In this document: piece after piece, positions 17,716-26,571 of the stretch
Numbering within the stretch: the first letter of the stretch is position 1
How the letters are laid out: every line of letters starts with the position of its first letter
Origin: Paraburkholderia heleia NBRC 101817
Lineage (GTDB): Bacteria > Pseudomonadota > Gammaproteobacteria > Burkholderiales > Burkholderiaceae
Assembly (NCBI RefSeq): GCF_000739775.1
Contig: NZ_BBJH01000013.1
Coordinates: 124,001 to 188,000, forward strand
DNA: 64,000 bases
Direction of reading: 5' to 3'
Program-made: the position numbers and the translations under genes
The notes under the pieces: model-generated
Databases searched by the model: none
The model's input: only the letters and a program-made list of their open reading frames with translations
What the model was told of the DNA's origin: nothing

Positions 17716-19152
17716 ATGCAAGTCCAATCGATGCAGTTCAAGGCGCGCGCCGGTCAAAAGCTGGCCGATCAGCGTCTGCAGCACAACCTCAAGAAACTTT
17801 CGACCAAGTTCGTCTCGGCGCGCGCCGAGGCGATCACCGCGATCGATTTCCCCGCCACGCGCGCGGCGCTCAAGGCGCGCCGCAACCGTGCGCTCGACAA
17901 TCTCGACGTCTGGCTCGAGCAGTTCGAGACCGAGGCGACGCGGCGCGGCGTGACCGTGCTCTACGCGGAAACGGCGCAAGACGCGGCGAGGCTCGTCGCG
18001 GACATCGCGCGGCGGCACGACGTGCGCAAGGTCATCAAGACCAAGTCGATGGTTTCGGAGGAGATGCGGCTCAATACGGTGCTTGCGGAAATGGGCGTGC
18101 AGTCCATCGAGACCGATCTGGGCGAGTACATCCTGCAGATCAACGACAACGAGCCGCCGAGCCACATCATTGCGCCCGTCGTCCACAAGGACAAGGACGA
18201 GATCGCCGATCTCTTCGCGAAGACGCACGACAAGCCGCGCCTGACCGAGATCCCCGACATGACCCGCGAGGCGCGCGAAGTCCTGCGTCCGCATTTTCTC
18301 TCGGCGGACATGGGCGTGACGGGCGGCAACTTCCTCGTCGCGGAAACGGGCTCGGTCGTGCTGGTGACCAACGAGGGCAACGAGGGCATGTGCACCGTCA
18401 TGCCGCGCGTGCACGTCGCGGTGACGGGCATCGAGAAGGTGCTGCCGACGCTCGAAGACCTCGCCACCGCCATGCGTCTGTTGCCGCGTTCGGCAACCGG
18501 GCAGGCCACGTCGAACTACTTCTCGGTTCTCACGGGCCCGCGGGCATCCGGGGACCAGGACGGCCCCGAGCACATGTACGTCGTGCTCGTGGACGGCGGC
18601 CGCACCGGCCTGATCGGTGGCGAATTCCAGGAGATGCTGCGCTGCATCCGTTGCGGGGCGTGCATGAACCACTGCCCGGTCTATCAGAAGGTGGGCGGCC
18701 ACGCGTACGGCTGGGTCTATCCGGGGCCGATGGGCTCTGTGCTCACGCCAGCCTACGTCGGTATCGAAAAGACGCTCGATCTGCCGCAGGCCGCCACCCT
18801 GTGCGGCGAGTGCAACAGCGTCTGCCCGGTGGGCATCCCGCTTTCGGACTTGCTGCGCAAACTGCGCGAGAAGCAGACGCAGCGGCATTTGCGCCCGTGG
18901 CGCGAGCGCGCGGCGCTCGCAGCCTGGGGCTGGCTCGCGCTCCACCCGACGGCCTACGCGCTGCTCACCAAACTCGGGGTGCGGATACTCGAGCGCATGG
19001 GCGGTCAGACGAGGCTCATTCGCAAGCTGCCATTCGCGCGCGGCTGGACCAACGGGCGCGATATGCCTGCACCGGTCGGCCGGACGTTTCGCGAGCTGTA
19101 CGCGGCGCGGCACACGCACCTGGACACGACAACGCGCTCCGAACAAGCCTGA
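17716..19152 (+). CDS. lutB: LutB/YkgF-type iron-sulfur protein of L-lactate oxidation
   Basis: Partner of LutA, 478 aa, close to E. coli YkgF. The N-terminal two thirds form the LUD domain (e.g. VIKTKSMVSEEM, ETDLGEYILQI, AETGSVVLVTNEGNEG). Then come two [4Fe-4S] ferredoxin motifs: CIRCGACMNHCPVY with C310, C313, C316 and C320, and CGECNSVCPVG with C363, C366 and C370. A short C-terminal tail follows. The start could also be the in-frame ATG at 17731; 17716 is preferred for length. The third subunit LutC/YkgG is not encoded next to it, which is unusual. Confidence 0.92.
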   Translation: MQVQSMQFKARAGQKLADQRLQHNLKKLSTKFVSARAEAITAIDFPATRAALKARRNRALDNLDVWLEQFETEATRRGVTVLYAETAQDAARLVADIARRHDVRKVIKTKSMVSEEMRLNTVLAEMGVQSIETDLGEYILQINDNEPPSHIIAPVVHKDKDEIADLFAKTHDKPRLTEIPDMTREAREVLRPHFLSADMGVTGGNFLVAETGSVVLVTNEGNEGMCTVMPRVHVAVTGIEKVLPTLEDLATAMRLLPRSATGQATSNYFSVLTGPRASGDQDGPEHMYVVLVDGGRTGLIGGEFQEMLRCIRCGACMNHCPVYQKVGGHAYGWVYPGPMGSVLTPAYVGIEKTLDLPQAATLCGECNSVCPVGIPLSDLLRKLREKQTQRHLRPWRERAALAAWGWLALHPTAYALLTKLGVRILERMGGQTRLIRKLPFARGWTNGRDMPAPVGRTFRELYAARHTHLDTTTRSEQA

Positions 19153-19311
19153 CACGCGCGCAGCGGTCAAGTCCAGTTCGCCAACTATTTAAGCTGGCGC
19201 AACAGTGTGTTCGTTCGGACCGGGTTTTTCCCGATTGTGACTCTCTATATCATCTCGACTGGCGATAGTGCGTCCGCACCTGTCGCTTCACAGTCGATAG
19301 AGGGTCGCATC

Positions 19312-19542
19312 ATGAGAAAGAAAATAACGGTGTACTGGCCGCTGGCGCTGATCGTGCCGCTCGCGGTGATCGCATGGGTCCATGCGTGGAAGACCGCCGA
19401 GCAGCAAATGCCGCTCGCCGCCGATCAGGTCACCGCAGAACTCGCGCGCGCGGTGTCGTATGGCCTCGTGGGCAGCGAAGGCAAAACGCCGGTGAAGGCG
19501 ATGAAAGGCATTGCCACGCTGCCGCGCTCGAACGCGATCTGA
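19312..19542 (+). CDS. Small hypothetical membrane-anchored or secreted protein
   Basis: 76 aa, not recognised. The N-terminus MRKKITVYWPLALIVPLAVI is a basic start plus a hydrophobic stretch (about residues 9-24), reading as an uncleaved signal anchor or signal peptide. It is followed by a mildly acidic segment (MPLAADQVTAELARAVSYGL) and a short basic tail. An AGAGGG ribosome site lies nine bases before the ATG. The gap to lutB (159 bases) and a length unlike LutC (about 220 aa) argue that it is not a lutC remnant. Composition matches neighbours. Confidence 0.55.
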   Translation: MRKKITVYWPLALIVPLAVIAWVHAWKTAEQQMPLAADQVTAELARAVSYGLVGSEGKTPVKAMKGIATLPRSNAI

Positions 19543-19650
19543 TGATTGCGCTGGCGCCAACGCGCCGCGCAGCGCGTACGTCGTGCGCTTTGTATAATTT
19601 GAGATTCGCCGCCGCGCGCTGAACGCCTGCCGTTGCCCTGGCCCCCACGA

Positions 19651-20133
19651 ATGAAAAAGGTTTCCGTCTGCTTCGTTTGTCTTGGCAATATCTGCCGCTC
19701 GCCCACGGCTGAGGCCGTGATGCTGCGCCTCGTCGACGAGGCGGGGTTGGCGGGGCGCGTCGAGGTCGATTCGGCAGGCACGGGTGACTGGCACATCGGC
19801 GAGGCGCCCGACGAGCGCGCCCAGCGCACCGGCGGCCTGCGCGGTTACGATCTCGCGCCACTGCGCGCCCGGCAGATCGCTGCCGAAGATTTTCGCCGTT
19901 TCGATCTGATCGTCGCGATGGACGACGCCAACGTGAGCGCGCTTCAGGGTGTCTGCCCGGCGAGCGAGCGCGACAAGATCCGCCTCCTGATGGAATTCGC
20001 GCCGCAGGCCGAAACGCGTGTGGTGGTCGACCCCTATTTCGGCGGCGAGGCAGGCTTCGAAGCGGTGCTCGATCAATGCGAGGCCGCCTGCGCAGGTCTG
20101 CTCGCCGCATTGCGTCCGCAACTGGCCGATTGA
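19651..20133 (+). CDS. Low-molecular-weight protein-tyrosine phosphatase
   Basis: Cytoplasmic phosphotyrosine phosphatase, 160 aa, full family length. The P-loop CX5R(S/T) is C10-LGNIC-R16-S17 near the N-terminus. The general-acid loop is VVDPYFGGEAGFE in the C-terminal third, with the catalytic DPY motif. Start 19651 gives MKKVSVCFVCLGNICRSPT. It stands alone, 154 bases upstream of iscR, rather than in a capsule or exopolysaccharide cluster, so a Wzb-like role is not supported by context. The physiological substrate cannot be inferred. Confidence 0.93.
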   Translation: MKKVSVCFVCLGNICRSPTAEAVMLRLVDEAGLAGRVEVDSAGTGDWHIGEAPDERAQRTGGLRGYDLAPLRARQIAAEDFRRFDLIVAMDDANVSALQGVCPASERDKIRLLMEFAPQAETRVVVDPYFGGEAGFEAVLDQCEAACAGLLAALRPQLAD

Positions 20134-20218
20134 GATGAGCGGCGCGACTCTGCCGGATGCAGAAATCGCGCCATTTTTGCGCTTCGCTGCGCGCCTAATA
20201 ACCCGAATCGCGACGTTG

Positions 20219-20270
20219 ATACTTGACTAAACTAGTCATGTATTTATACTTGACGAAAATTGTCGAGAAT
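20219..20270 (+). promoter_or_regulatory. isc operon promoter with two tandem type-1 IscR sites
   Basis: Promoter TTGACT (20223-20228), 16-bp spacer, TATACT (20245-20250). Two 25-bp elements of the type-1 IscR form (ATA-YY-GAC-N-GTC-RR-TAT-like) sit at 20219-20243 and 20246-20270. The first is nearly perfect, with GACT-AAACT-AGTC as its dyad; the second is weaker (GACGAAAATTGTC). They overlap the -35/-10 region and the transcript start, as expected for repression of the operon by [2Fe-2S]-IscR. Confidence 0.85.
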
Positions 20271-20287
20271 TGCGGTTCCCCTACATC

Positions 20288-20821
20288 ATGAGACTCACCA
20301 CCAAAGGCCGTTTCGCCGTCACGGCGATGATTGACCTGGCGCTGCGCCAGGAGCAGGGCCCGGTGACGCTTGCGGGTATCAGCCAGCGCCAGCACATCTC
20401 GCTGTCGTACCTCGAACAGCTGTTCGGCAAGCTGCGCCGTCATGAAATCGTCGAATCGGTCCGCGGGCCGGGCGGCGGGTATAACCTCGCGCGCCGCGCG
20501 GAGGACGTCACGGTGGCGGACATCATCATCGCCGTGGACGAGCCGCTCGACGCCACCCAGTGCGGCGGCAAGGGCGCCTGCGAAGGCACCAAGCAGCACG
20601 ACGGCCACTGCATGACACACGAACTCTGGTCGACGCTGAACCAGAAAATGGTCGAGTACCTCGATTCGGTGTCGCTCAAGGATCTGGTGGACAAGCAGCG
20701 CGCCCGCGAAGGCGCCGCGCCCGCCGTCCTGCGCGACCGCCGCGCCGAGGCGCCGGCGGTGGAGCCAGTCAGGGCGATGCCGCTGGGTCCGAACTCGATC
20801 TTCAACATGGCGGGTTCGTAA
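20288..20821 (+). CDS. iscR: Fe-S cluster-sensing transcriptional regulator IscR
   Basis: Rrf2-family regulator that carries a [2Fe-2S] cluster and represses the isc operon when clusters are plentiful. 177 aa. The winged helix-turn-helix spans about 1-80 (MRLTTKGRFAVTAMIDLAL, ISLSYLEQLFGKLRR). Cluster ligands are C92, C98, C108 and H111. Compared with E. coli (C92, C98, C104, H107) the loop between the second and third Cys is four residues longer. Start 20288 is the conserved MRLTTKGR. First gene of the operon, directly behind its own operators. Confidence 0.96.
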   Translation: MRLTTKGRFAVTAMIDLALRQEQGPVTLAGISQRQHISLSYLEQLFGKLRRHEIVESVRGPGGGYNLARRAEDVTVADIIIAVDEPLDATQCGGKGACEGTKQHDGHCMTHELWSTLNQKMVEYLDSVSLKDLVDKQRAREGAAPAVLRDRRAEAPAVEPVRAMPLGPNSIFNMAGS

Positions 20822-20901
20822 GACCTTCGAGCGCCGCCAGAACGCCGCAGTTTGCAAAACAGACAGTACAGCGCAGCACACAAGATTCCCCGGAGCGATA
20901 G

Positions 20902-22125
20902 ATGAATAACGAGATTCCCCACCTGCCCATTTACATGGACTACAGCGCGACGACCCCCGTCGACCCGCGCGTGGTGGACAAGATGATTCCGTATCTGCGC
21001 GAGCAGTTCGGCAATCCGGCGTCGCGCAGCCACGCCTATGGCTGGGATGCGGAGCGCGCCGTCGAGGAAGCGCGCGAGCAGGTTGCCGCGCTCGTCAACG
21101 CCGACCCGCGCGAAATCATCTGGACCTCCGGCGCAACCGAATCGGACAACCTCGCGATCAAGGGCGCCGCGCACTTCTACAAGAGCAAGGGTAAGCACAT
21201 CATCACGGTGAAGACCGAGCACAAGGCCGTGCTCGACACCTGCCGCGAGCTCGAGCGCGAAGGCTACGAAGTGACGTATCTCGACGTCAAGGACGACGGC
21301 CTGATCGACCTCGAAGCGTTCAAGGCCGTGCTGCGCCCCGACACGATCCTCGTTTCCGTCATGCACGTGAACAACGAGATCGGCGTGATCCAGGACATCG
21401 CGACGATCGGCGAAATCTGCCGCGAAAAGGGCATCATTTTCCACGTCGACGCTGCGCAATCCACGGGCAAGGCACCCATCGACCTGCAAAAGCTCAAGGT
21501 CGACCTGATGTCGTTCTCGGCGCACAAGACCTACGGCCCGAAGGGCATCGGAGCGCTGTATGTGCGCCGCAAGCCGCGCGTGCGCATCGAAGCGCAGATG
21601 CACGGCGGCGGCCACGAGCGCGGCATGCGCTCGGGCACGCTGGCCACGCACCAGATCGTCGGCATGGGCGAAGCGTTCCGCATCGCGCGTGAAGAGATGG
21701 CCACGGAAAACGAGCGTGTGCGCATGCTGCGCGACAAGCTCCTGCGCGGCCTGAAGGAAATCGACGAAACCTACGTGAACGGCGACATGGAACAGCGTGT
21801 GCCGCACAACCTGAACATCAGCTTCAACTTCGTCGAAGGCGAGTCGCTGATCATGGCGGTGAAGGACGTGGCGGTGTCGTCGGGTTCGGCGTGCACCTCC
21901 GCATCGCTCGAGCCGTCGTACGTGCTGCGCGCGCTCGGCCGCAACGACGAGCTGGCGCACAGCTCGATCCGCTTCACGGTGGGCCGCTTCACGACCGAAC
22001 AGGACGTGGACTACGTGATCAACCTGCTGAAGACGAAGATCGCCAAGCTGCGCGAGCTTTCGCCGCTGTGGGAAATGCATCAGGACGGCATCGATCTGTC
22101 GACCATCCAGTGGGCAGCGCACTAA
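20902..22125 (+). CDS. iscS: Cysteine desulfurase IscS
   Basis: PLP enzyme that takes sulfur from L-cysteine and passes it as persulfide to IscU and other acceptors. 407 aa. The PLP Schiff-base lysine is K209 in [12 protein letters not shown]. The active-site loop cysteine is C331 in [17 protein letters not shown]. The conserved C-terminal [18 protein letters not shown], typical of group I IscS, is complete. GGAG lies nine bases before the ATG. It follows iscR after 80 bases in the same operon. Confidence 0.98.
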   Translation: MNNEIPHLPIYMDYSATTPVDPRVVDKMIPYLREQFGNPASRSHAYGWDAERAVEEAREQVAALVNADPREIIWTSGATESDNLAIKGAAHFYKSKGKHIITVKTEHKAVLDTCRELEREGYEVTYLDVKDDGLIDLEAFKAVLRPDTILVSVMHVNNEIGVIQDIATIGEICREKGIIFHVDAAQSTGKAPIDLQKLKVDLMSFSAHKTYGPKGIGALYVRRKPRVRIEAQMHGGGHERGMRSGTLATHQIVGMGEAFRIAREEMATENERVRMLRDKLLRGLKEIDETYVNGDMEQRVPHNLNISFNFVEGESLIMAVKDVAVSSGSACTSASLEPSYVLRALGRNDELAHSSIRFTVGRFTTEQDVDYVINLLKTKIAKLRELSPLWEMHQDGIDLSTIQWAAH

Positions 22126-22239
22126 CGCCCGCCCCATTGAGGCTTCAGGCAGCGCAGTCAATAGCGAAAACGAACCGGCCGCAGCGCAATGAGCAGTCAA
22201 CTGCGTGCAGCGCGGCCAACGAATTGAAGGAGTGTGATC

Positions 22240-22644
22240 ATGGCATATAGCGACAAGGTTCTGGACCACTACGAAAACCCGCGCAACGTCGGCTCGTTCG
22301 CCAAGGACGACGACGCAGTGGGCACCGGCATGGTCGGCGCGCCGGCGTGCGGCGACGTGATGAAGCTGCAGATCCGCGTGGGCGCGGACGGCGTGATCGA
22401 AGACGCGAAGTTCAAGACCTACGGCTGCGGCTCGGCGATCGCTTCGAGCTCGCTCGTGACCGAGTGGGTGAAGGGCAAGACGCTCGACCAGGCGCTCGAC
22501 ATCAAGAACACGCAGATCGCCGAAGAACTGGCGCTGCCGCCGGTGAAGATCCACTGCTCGATTCTCGCGGAAGACGCGATCAAGGCAGCGGTTGCGGATT
22601 ATCGCCAGCGTCACACGACGGAAGCGAAGGCCGACGCGGCGTAA
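22240..22644 (+). CDS. iscU: Fe-S cluster assembly scaffold IscU
   Basis: Scaffold on which IscS sulfur and iron are assembled before HscBA-driven transfer. 134 aa. The three cluster cysteines C37, C63 and C106 and the labilising D39 (ACGD) are all present. The HscA recognition motif LPPVK is at residues 99-103. The start MAYSDKVLDHYENPRNVG at 22240 follows GAAGGAG. The numbering matches E. coli IscU exactly. Confidence 0.98.
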   Translation: MAYSDKVLDHYENPRNVGSFAKDDDAVGTGMVGAPACGDVMKLQIRVGADGVIEDAKFKTYGCGSAIASSSLVTEWVKGKTLDQALDIKNTQIAEELALPPVKIHCSILAEDAIKAAVADYRQRHTTEAKADAA

Positions 22645-22795
22645 AGCGCAGCGCTGCGGCGCAGTAGATGCAGGACGGCGTCGGACCGGCAGGTTCGGCG
22701 CCCTGTGACTAACGATTCTGGATGCAGCAGGGTTGCGTCGCGACGCAAGGCAAGGCGAAAGCCCAACCGGCGGCGCGAGGCGCGGCGAAGATGCT

Positions 22796-23119
22796 ATGGC
22801 AATTACGTTGACTGAAAAAGCGGCACAGCACGTGCAAAAGTACCTGACCCGTCGCGGCAAGGGCGTGGGCCTGCGTCTCGGCGTGCGCACGACGGGCTGC
22901 TCGGGCCTTGCATACAAGCTCGAGTACGTCGACGAACTCGCGCCCGAGGACAACGTCTTCGAGAGCCACGGCGTGAAGGTCATCGTCGACCCGAAGAGTC
23001 TCGCCTATATCGACGGCACGCAGCTCGACTTCGTGCGCGAGGGCCTGAACGAAGGCTTCCGGTTCAACAACCCGAATGTGAAGGACGAGTGCGGCTGCGG
23101 CGAGTCCTTCCGCGTTTGA
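22796..23119 (+). CDS. iscA: A-type Fe-S carrier protein IscA
   Basis: Carrier that receives clusters or iron from the scaffold and delivers them to apo-proteins. 107 aa. Conserved cysteines are C35 (TTGCSGLAY), C99 and C101 (ECGCGESF), the same positions as in E. coli IscA. The chosen ATG at 22796 gives [14 protein letters not shown]. The gap from iscU is 151 bases, longer than in E. coli. A strong terminator hairpin follows the gene. Confidence 0.97.
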   Translation: MAITLTEKAAQHVQKYLTRRGKGVGLRLGVRTTGCSGLAYKLEYVDELAPEDNVFESHGVKVIVDPKSLAYIDGTQLDFVREGLNEGFRFNNPNVKDECGCGESFRV

Positions 23120-23136
23120 GCCCGCGTAGAGCGGTG

Positions 23137-23162
23137 AAAAGGCGGCCTGTGCCGCCTTTTTG
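23137..23162 (+). terminator. Intrinsic terminator inside the isc operon, after iscA
   Basis: AAAAGGCGGC (23137-23146), loop CTGT, GCCGCCTTTT (23151-23160), then more T. A perfect 10-bp stem with a T-tract lies only 64 bases before hscB, and no good promoter is visible between them. It therefore probably works as a partial terminator that sets iscRSUA above hscBA-fdx-iscX. Confidence 0.85.
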
Positions 23163-23225
23163 ATTTTGATGGCCGCGCGTCAGTCCCCTTCAGCCTTTCA
23201 TAGCCCCACCCGAACGTTCCAGCCG

Positions 23226-23774
23226 ATGAGCACGCCTTCCACGCCTTCCCGCTCGCTCTCCGATAGCCACTTCGTGCTGTTCGGCCTGCCCGAGCAGTTC
23301 GAGATCGATGCGAACGCGCTCGATCATGCCTACCGCACGGTGCAGGCGCAGGTGCATCCCGACCGCTTCGCCGCGGCCGGCGAGGCGCAAAAGCGCATCG
23401 CCATGCAATGGGCCACGCGCGCCAACGAGGCGTATCAGACGCTGCGCGATCCGCTCAAGCGCGCGAAGTACCTGCTGCAGCTGCGCGGCATCGATGTTGG
23501 CGCGGAGAACAACACCGCGATGGAGCCCGCGTTCCTCATGCAGCAGATGGAGTGGCGCGAGGCGATCGAAGACGCGGTCGGCGCGAAGAACGTCGATGCG
23601 CTCGACGCACTCGCGGGCGAACTGCGCGACGATGAACGCGTGCGCTTCACGAAGCTCGCGGCGCTGCTCGACAGCGGTTCGAACCAGCCCGCGGCCGAGG
23701 CGGTGCGCCAGCTCATGTTCATCGAGCGCGTGGCGGGCGAAATCGACTCGCAGATCGAGCGGCTCGAAGGCTGA
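23226..23774 (+). CDS. hscB: Fe-S assembly co-chaperone HscB
   Basis: J-domain co-chaperone that brings loaded IscU to HscA and stimulates its ATPase. 182 aa. The N-terminal J domain holds HPD at 44-46 (AQVHPDRF). The C-terminal three-helix IscU-binding domain includes [15 protein letters not shown] and ends [13 protein letters not shown]. The start 23226 gives a short Ser/Pro-rich lead ([16 protein letters not shown]) before the domain. It is followed by hscA after 75 bases. Confidence 0.95.
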   Translation: MSTPSTPSRSLSDSHFVLFGLPEQFEIDANALDHAYRTVQAQVHPDRFAAAGEAQKRIAMQWATRANEAYQTLRDPLKRAKYLLQLRGIDVGAENNTAMEPAFLMQQMEWREAIEDAVGAKNVDALDALAGELRDDERVRFTKLAALLDSGSNQPAAEAVRQLMFIERVAGEIDSQIERLEG

Positions 23775-23849
23775 CGCCGTGCGCTGAAACGGATATCGGG
23801 CGCTCGCGCCTACCAGGTAAAAAAGCAGGTTTAAAAGCAGATTACACAG

Positions 23850-25721
23850 ATGGCCTTACTGCAAATCTCCGAACCCGGCATGGCGCCGGCGCCGCATCAG
23901 CGGCGACTCGCCGTCGGCATCGACCTCGGCACGACGAACTCGCTGGTCGCCGCGGTGCGCAGCGGCGTGCCCGACGTGCTGCCCGACGAGGACGGCCACG
24001 TGCTGCTGCCCTCGGTCGTGCGCTATCTCGCCAACGGTGGCCGCCGCATCGGCCGCACGGCGAAGGCGCAAGCCGCCACCGACCCGCGCAATACGATCGT
24101 GTCGGTCAAGCGCTTCATGGGCCGCGGCAAGTCCGACGTCGAAGGCGCGGCCAACGCGCCGTACGACTTCGTCGACGCGCCGGGCATGGTGCAGATCCAG
24201 ACTGTCGACGGCGTGAAGAGCCCCGTCGAAGTGTCGGCGGAAATTCTCGCGACGCTGCGCCAGCGCGCCGAAGACACGCTCGGCGACGAGCTCGTGGGCG
24301 CCGTCATCACGGTGCCGGCATACTTCGACGAAGCGCAGCGCCAGGCGACCAAGGACGCCGCGCGTCTTGCGGGCCTGAACGTGCTGCGTCTGCTAAACGA
24401 GCCGACTGCGGCGGCGATCGCGTACGGGCTCGACAACGGCGCCGAAGGTCTCTACGCGGTCTACGACCTCGGCGGCGGCACTTTCGACTTGTCGATTCTC
24501 AAGCTCACGAAGGGCGTGTTCGAAGTGCTGGCGGCCGGCGGCGATTCGGCGCTCGGCGGCGACGATTTCGACCATGCACTCTTCGCTTACGCGCTGGAGC
24601 AGTCCGGCGTCGAGCGCGCGTCTCTCGCGCCCGAAGACGTCCGTTTGCTGCTCGACCGCGTGCGCGACGCGAAGGAAGCGCTCTCGAGCGCGCCCGAGGC
24701 GCGCATCGAGGCGACCCTGTCGAGCGGCCGGCAGATCGCGCTGACGATCGACGAGCCGCGCTTCGAAGCGCTCACGCAGGCGCTCGTGCAGCGCACGCTC
24801 ACGCCGACGAAGAAGGCGCTGCGCGACGCGAAGGTGGCCGCGAAGGACGTCAAGGGCGTGGTGCTGGTTGGCGGCGCGACGCGCATGCCCGTGATCCGGC
24901 GCGCCGTGGAGCAGCACTTCGGCCAGGCGCCGCTCACGAATCTGGACCCGGATCAGGTCGTCGCGCTCGGCGCGGCGATCCAGGCCGACCTGCTCGCGGG
25001 CAACCGCGGCGGCGACGACGACTGGCTGCTGCTCGACGTCATTCCGCTTTCGCTCGGCGTGGAGACGATGGGTGGCCTCGTCGAGAAGATCATCCCGCGC
25101 AATTCGACCATTCCGGTCGCGCGTGCGCAGGACTTCACGACCTTCAAGGACGGCCAGACGGCCATGGCGATTCACGTGGTGCAGGGCGAGCGCGAGCTCG
25201 TCGCCGACTGCCGCTCGCTCGCGCGTTTCGAACTGCGCGGCATTCCGCCGATGGCGGCGGGCGCGGCGCGCATCCGCGTGACTTACCAGGTGGATGCGGA
25301 CGGCCTCCTGTCGGTGTTCGCGCGCGAGCAGCTCTCGGGTGTGGAGGCCTCGGTGGTGGTGAAGCCGTCCTACGGTCTCGCCGACGACGACGTGGCCCGC
25401 ATGCTCGAAGACAGCTTCAAGACCGCCGAAGTCGACATGCGCGCCCGCGCGTTGCGCGAGGCGCAGGTCGAGGCGCAACGCATCATCGAAGCGACGGGTG
25501 CCGCTTTGGGCGCCGACGGTGAACTGCTCGACGAAGCCGAGCGCGCGCAGGTCGACGCGTTGATCGCCGCGCTGGCGCAACTCGCGCAGGGCGAGGACGC
25601 CGGCGCGATCGAAGCCGCGACGAAGGCGCTTTCCGAAGGCACCGACGAGTTCGCAGCGCGCCGGATGGACAAGGGCATCAAGCGCGCGCTGGCGGGCAAG
25701 AAGCTCGACGAGATTGGCTAA
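23850..25721 (+). CDS. hscA: Hsp70-family Fe-S assembly chaperone HscA
   Basis: Specialised Hsp70 that uses ATP to release clusters from IscU onto target proteins. 623 aa, the expected length. The ATPase domain shows [12 protein letters not shown] near residue 24, the [13 protein letters not shown] motif and [14 protein letters not shown]. The linker region [17 protein letters not shown] leads into the substrate domain, and the C-terminal lid is complete. Its place between hscB and fdx, and its divergence from DnaK, identify it as HscA. Confidence 0.97.
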   Translation: MALLQISEPGMAPAPHQRRLAVGIDLGTTNSLVAAVRSGVPDVLPDEDGHVLLPSVVRYLANGGRRIGRTAKAQAATDPRNTIVSVKRFMGRGKSDVEGAANAPYDFVDAPGMVQIQTVDGVKSPVEVSAEILATLRQRAEDTLGDELVGAVITVPAYFDEAQRQATKDAARLAGLNVLRLLNEPTAAAIAYGLDNGAEGLYAVYDLGGGTFDLSILKLTKGVFEVLAAGGDSALGGDDFDHALFAYALEQSGVERASLAPEDVRLLLDRVRDAKEALSSAPEARIEATLSSGRQIALTIDEPRFEALTQALVQRTLTPTKKALRDAKVAAKDVKGVVLVGGATRMPVIRRAVEQHFGQAPLTNLDPDQVVALGAAIQADLLAGNRGGDDDWLLLDVIPLSLGVETMGGLVEKIIPRNSTIPVARAQDFTTFKDGQTAMAIHVVQGERELVADCRSLARFELRGIPPMAAGAARIRVTYQVDADGLLSVFAREQLSGVEASVVVKPSYGLADDDVARMLEDSFKTAEVDMRARALREAQVEAQRIIEATGAALGADGELLDEAERAQVDALIAALAQLAQGEDAGAIEAATKALSEGTDEFAARRMDKGIKRALAGKKLDEIG

Positions 25722-25905
25722 AGGCGCGGTTAAAGGCGCCGCTACAGCCTCAACAGCTTAAAGGCGAACGCGTCGTTAGCAAACGGCGCACGCGTGCGTG
25801 CTTTCCCGATGTGGCCGAGCGCGCACCGACAGTAGAATGGGCACATGCCGCCGTCGGAGGCGGGGCATGCGCCCGATATGAAAGTTATTGGATACGGAAA
25901 TCACA

Positions 25906-26247
25906 ATGCCTCAAATCGTGGTGCTGCCCCATGTCGAACTGTGTCCTGAAGGCGCGGTCATCGACGCCAGGCCGGGCGAGAGCGTGTGCGATGCGCTGCT
26001 CGAACACGGCATCGAAATCGAGCACGCATGCGAAAAGTCGTGCGCCTGCACGACCTGTCACGTAATCGTGCGCGAAGGTTTCGATGCACTCGTGCCGTCC
26101 GGGGAAGATGAAGACGATCTCCTCGACAAGGCGTGGGGCCTCGAGCCGACGTCGCGGCTGTCGTGTCAGGCCATCGTGCCCGAGAACGACGACCTGGTGG
26201 TCGAGATTCCGCGTTACTCGATCAACCACGCGAAAGAAAACCACTGA
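25906..26247 (+). CDS. fdx: [2Fe-2S] ferredoxin of the Isc system
   Basis: Electron donor for sulfur reduction during cluster assembly. 113 aa adrenodoxin-type ferredoxin with cluster ligands C42, C48, C51 (CEKSCACTTC) and C87 (RLSCQAIV), the same numbering as E. coli Fdx. The start at 25906 (MPQIVVLPHVELCPEG) is preferred over an in-frame ATG at 25888. A 184-base gap from hscA is unusually long for this operon and shows no gene. iscX follows after 30 bases. Confidence 0.96.
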   Translation: MPQIVVLPHVELCPEGAVIDARPGESVCDALLEHGIEIEHACEKSCACTTCHVIVREGFDALVPSGEDEDDLLDKAWGLEPTSRLSCQAIVPENDDLVVEIPRYSINHAKENH

Positions 26248-26277
26248 GCCATTGAAGACAAGGAGGAGCGCGCAGCC

Positions 26278-26475
26278 ATGAAATGGACCGATACGCAGGA
26301 CATCGCGATGGCCTTGACGGACACCCATCCCGAAGTGGATCCGCAGTACGTGCGCTTCACCGATCTGCACCGCTGGATCACCCAGCTCGACGGTTTCGAC
26401 GACGACCCCGAGCGCTCGAACGAGAAGATTCTCGAAGCGATCCAGGCCGCGTGGATCGAAGACGCGGACTACTGA
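26278..26475 (+). CDS. iscX: Fe-S assembly accessory protein IscX
   Basis: Small acidic protein (65 aa) that binds IscS and tunes the rate of cluster assembly, possibly with iron. The full conserved sequence is present: MKWTDTQDIAMALTD, FTDLHRWI and the C-terminal AIQAAWIEDADY. A strong AAGGAGG ribosome site precedes the ATG. Last gene of the isc operon, ended by the hairpin at 26510-26547. Confidence 0.96.
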   Translation: MKWTDTQDIAMALTDTHPEVDPQYVRFTDLHRWITQLDGFDDDPERSNEKILEAIQAAWIEDADY

Positions 26476-26509
26476 TTCCCGGCACGCCCCGCAAGGAGTC
26501 AGAGACGAG

Positions 26510-26547
26510 AAAAAGGCGATTTGCCATGACGGCAAATCGCCTTTTTT
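26510..26547. terminator. Bidirectional terminator between iscX and the glycine-zipper gene
   Basis: AAAAAGGCGATTTGCC (26510-26525) and GGCAAATCGCCTTTTT (26531-26546) form a 16-bp perfect stem including the A/T flanks, giving a T-tract on both strands. It serves the convergent isc operon and the minus-strand gene. Confidence 0.92.
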
Positions 26548-26571
26548 ACTGCGCCGCCGGCTTCAGCGCGT

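Noticed and set aside
20440..22983. An 847-codon open frame antisense to iscR, iscS and iscU
   Set aside because: It spans several well-identified genes and gaps between them and has arginine/valine-rich composition typical of antisense GC-rich frames.
25722..25905. A separate fdx promoter (TAGAAT near 25832) in the long hscA-fdx gap
   Set aside because: No acceptable -35 box at the right distance; the isolated hexamer is too weak to report.
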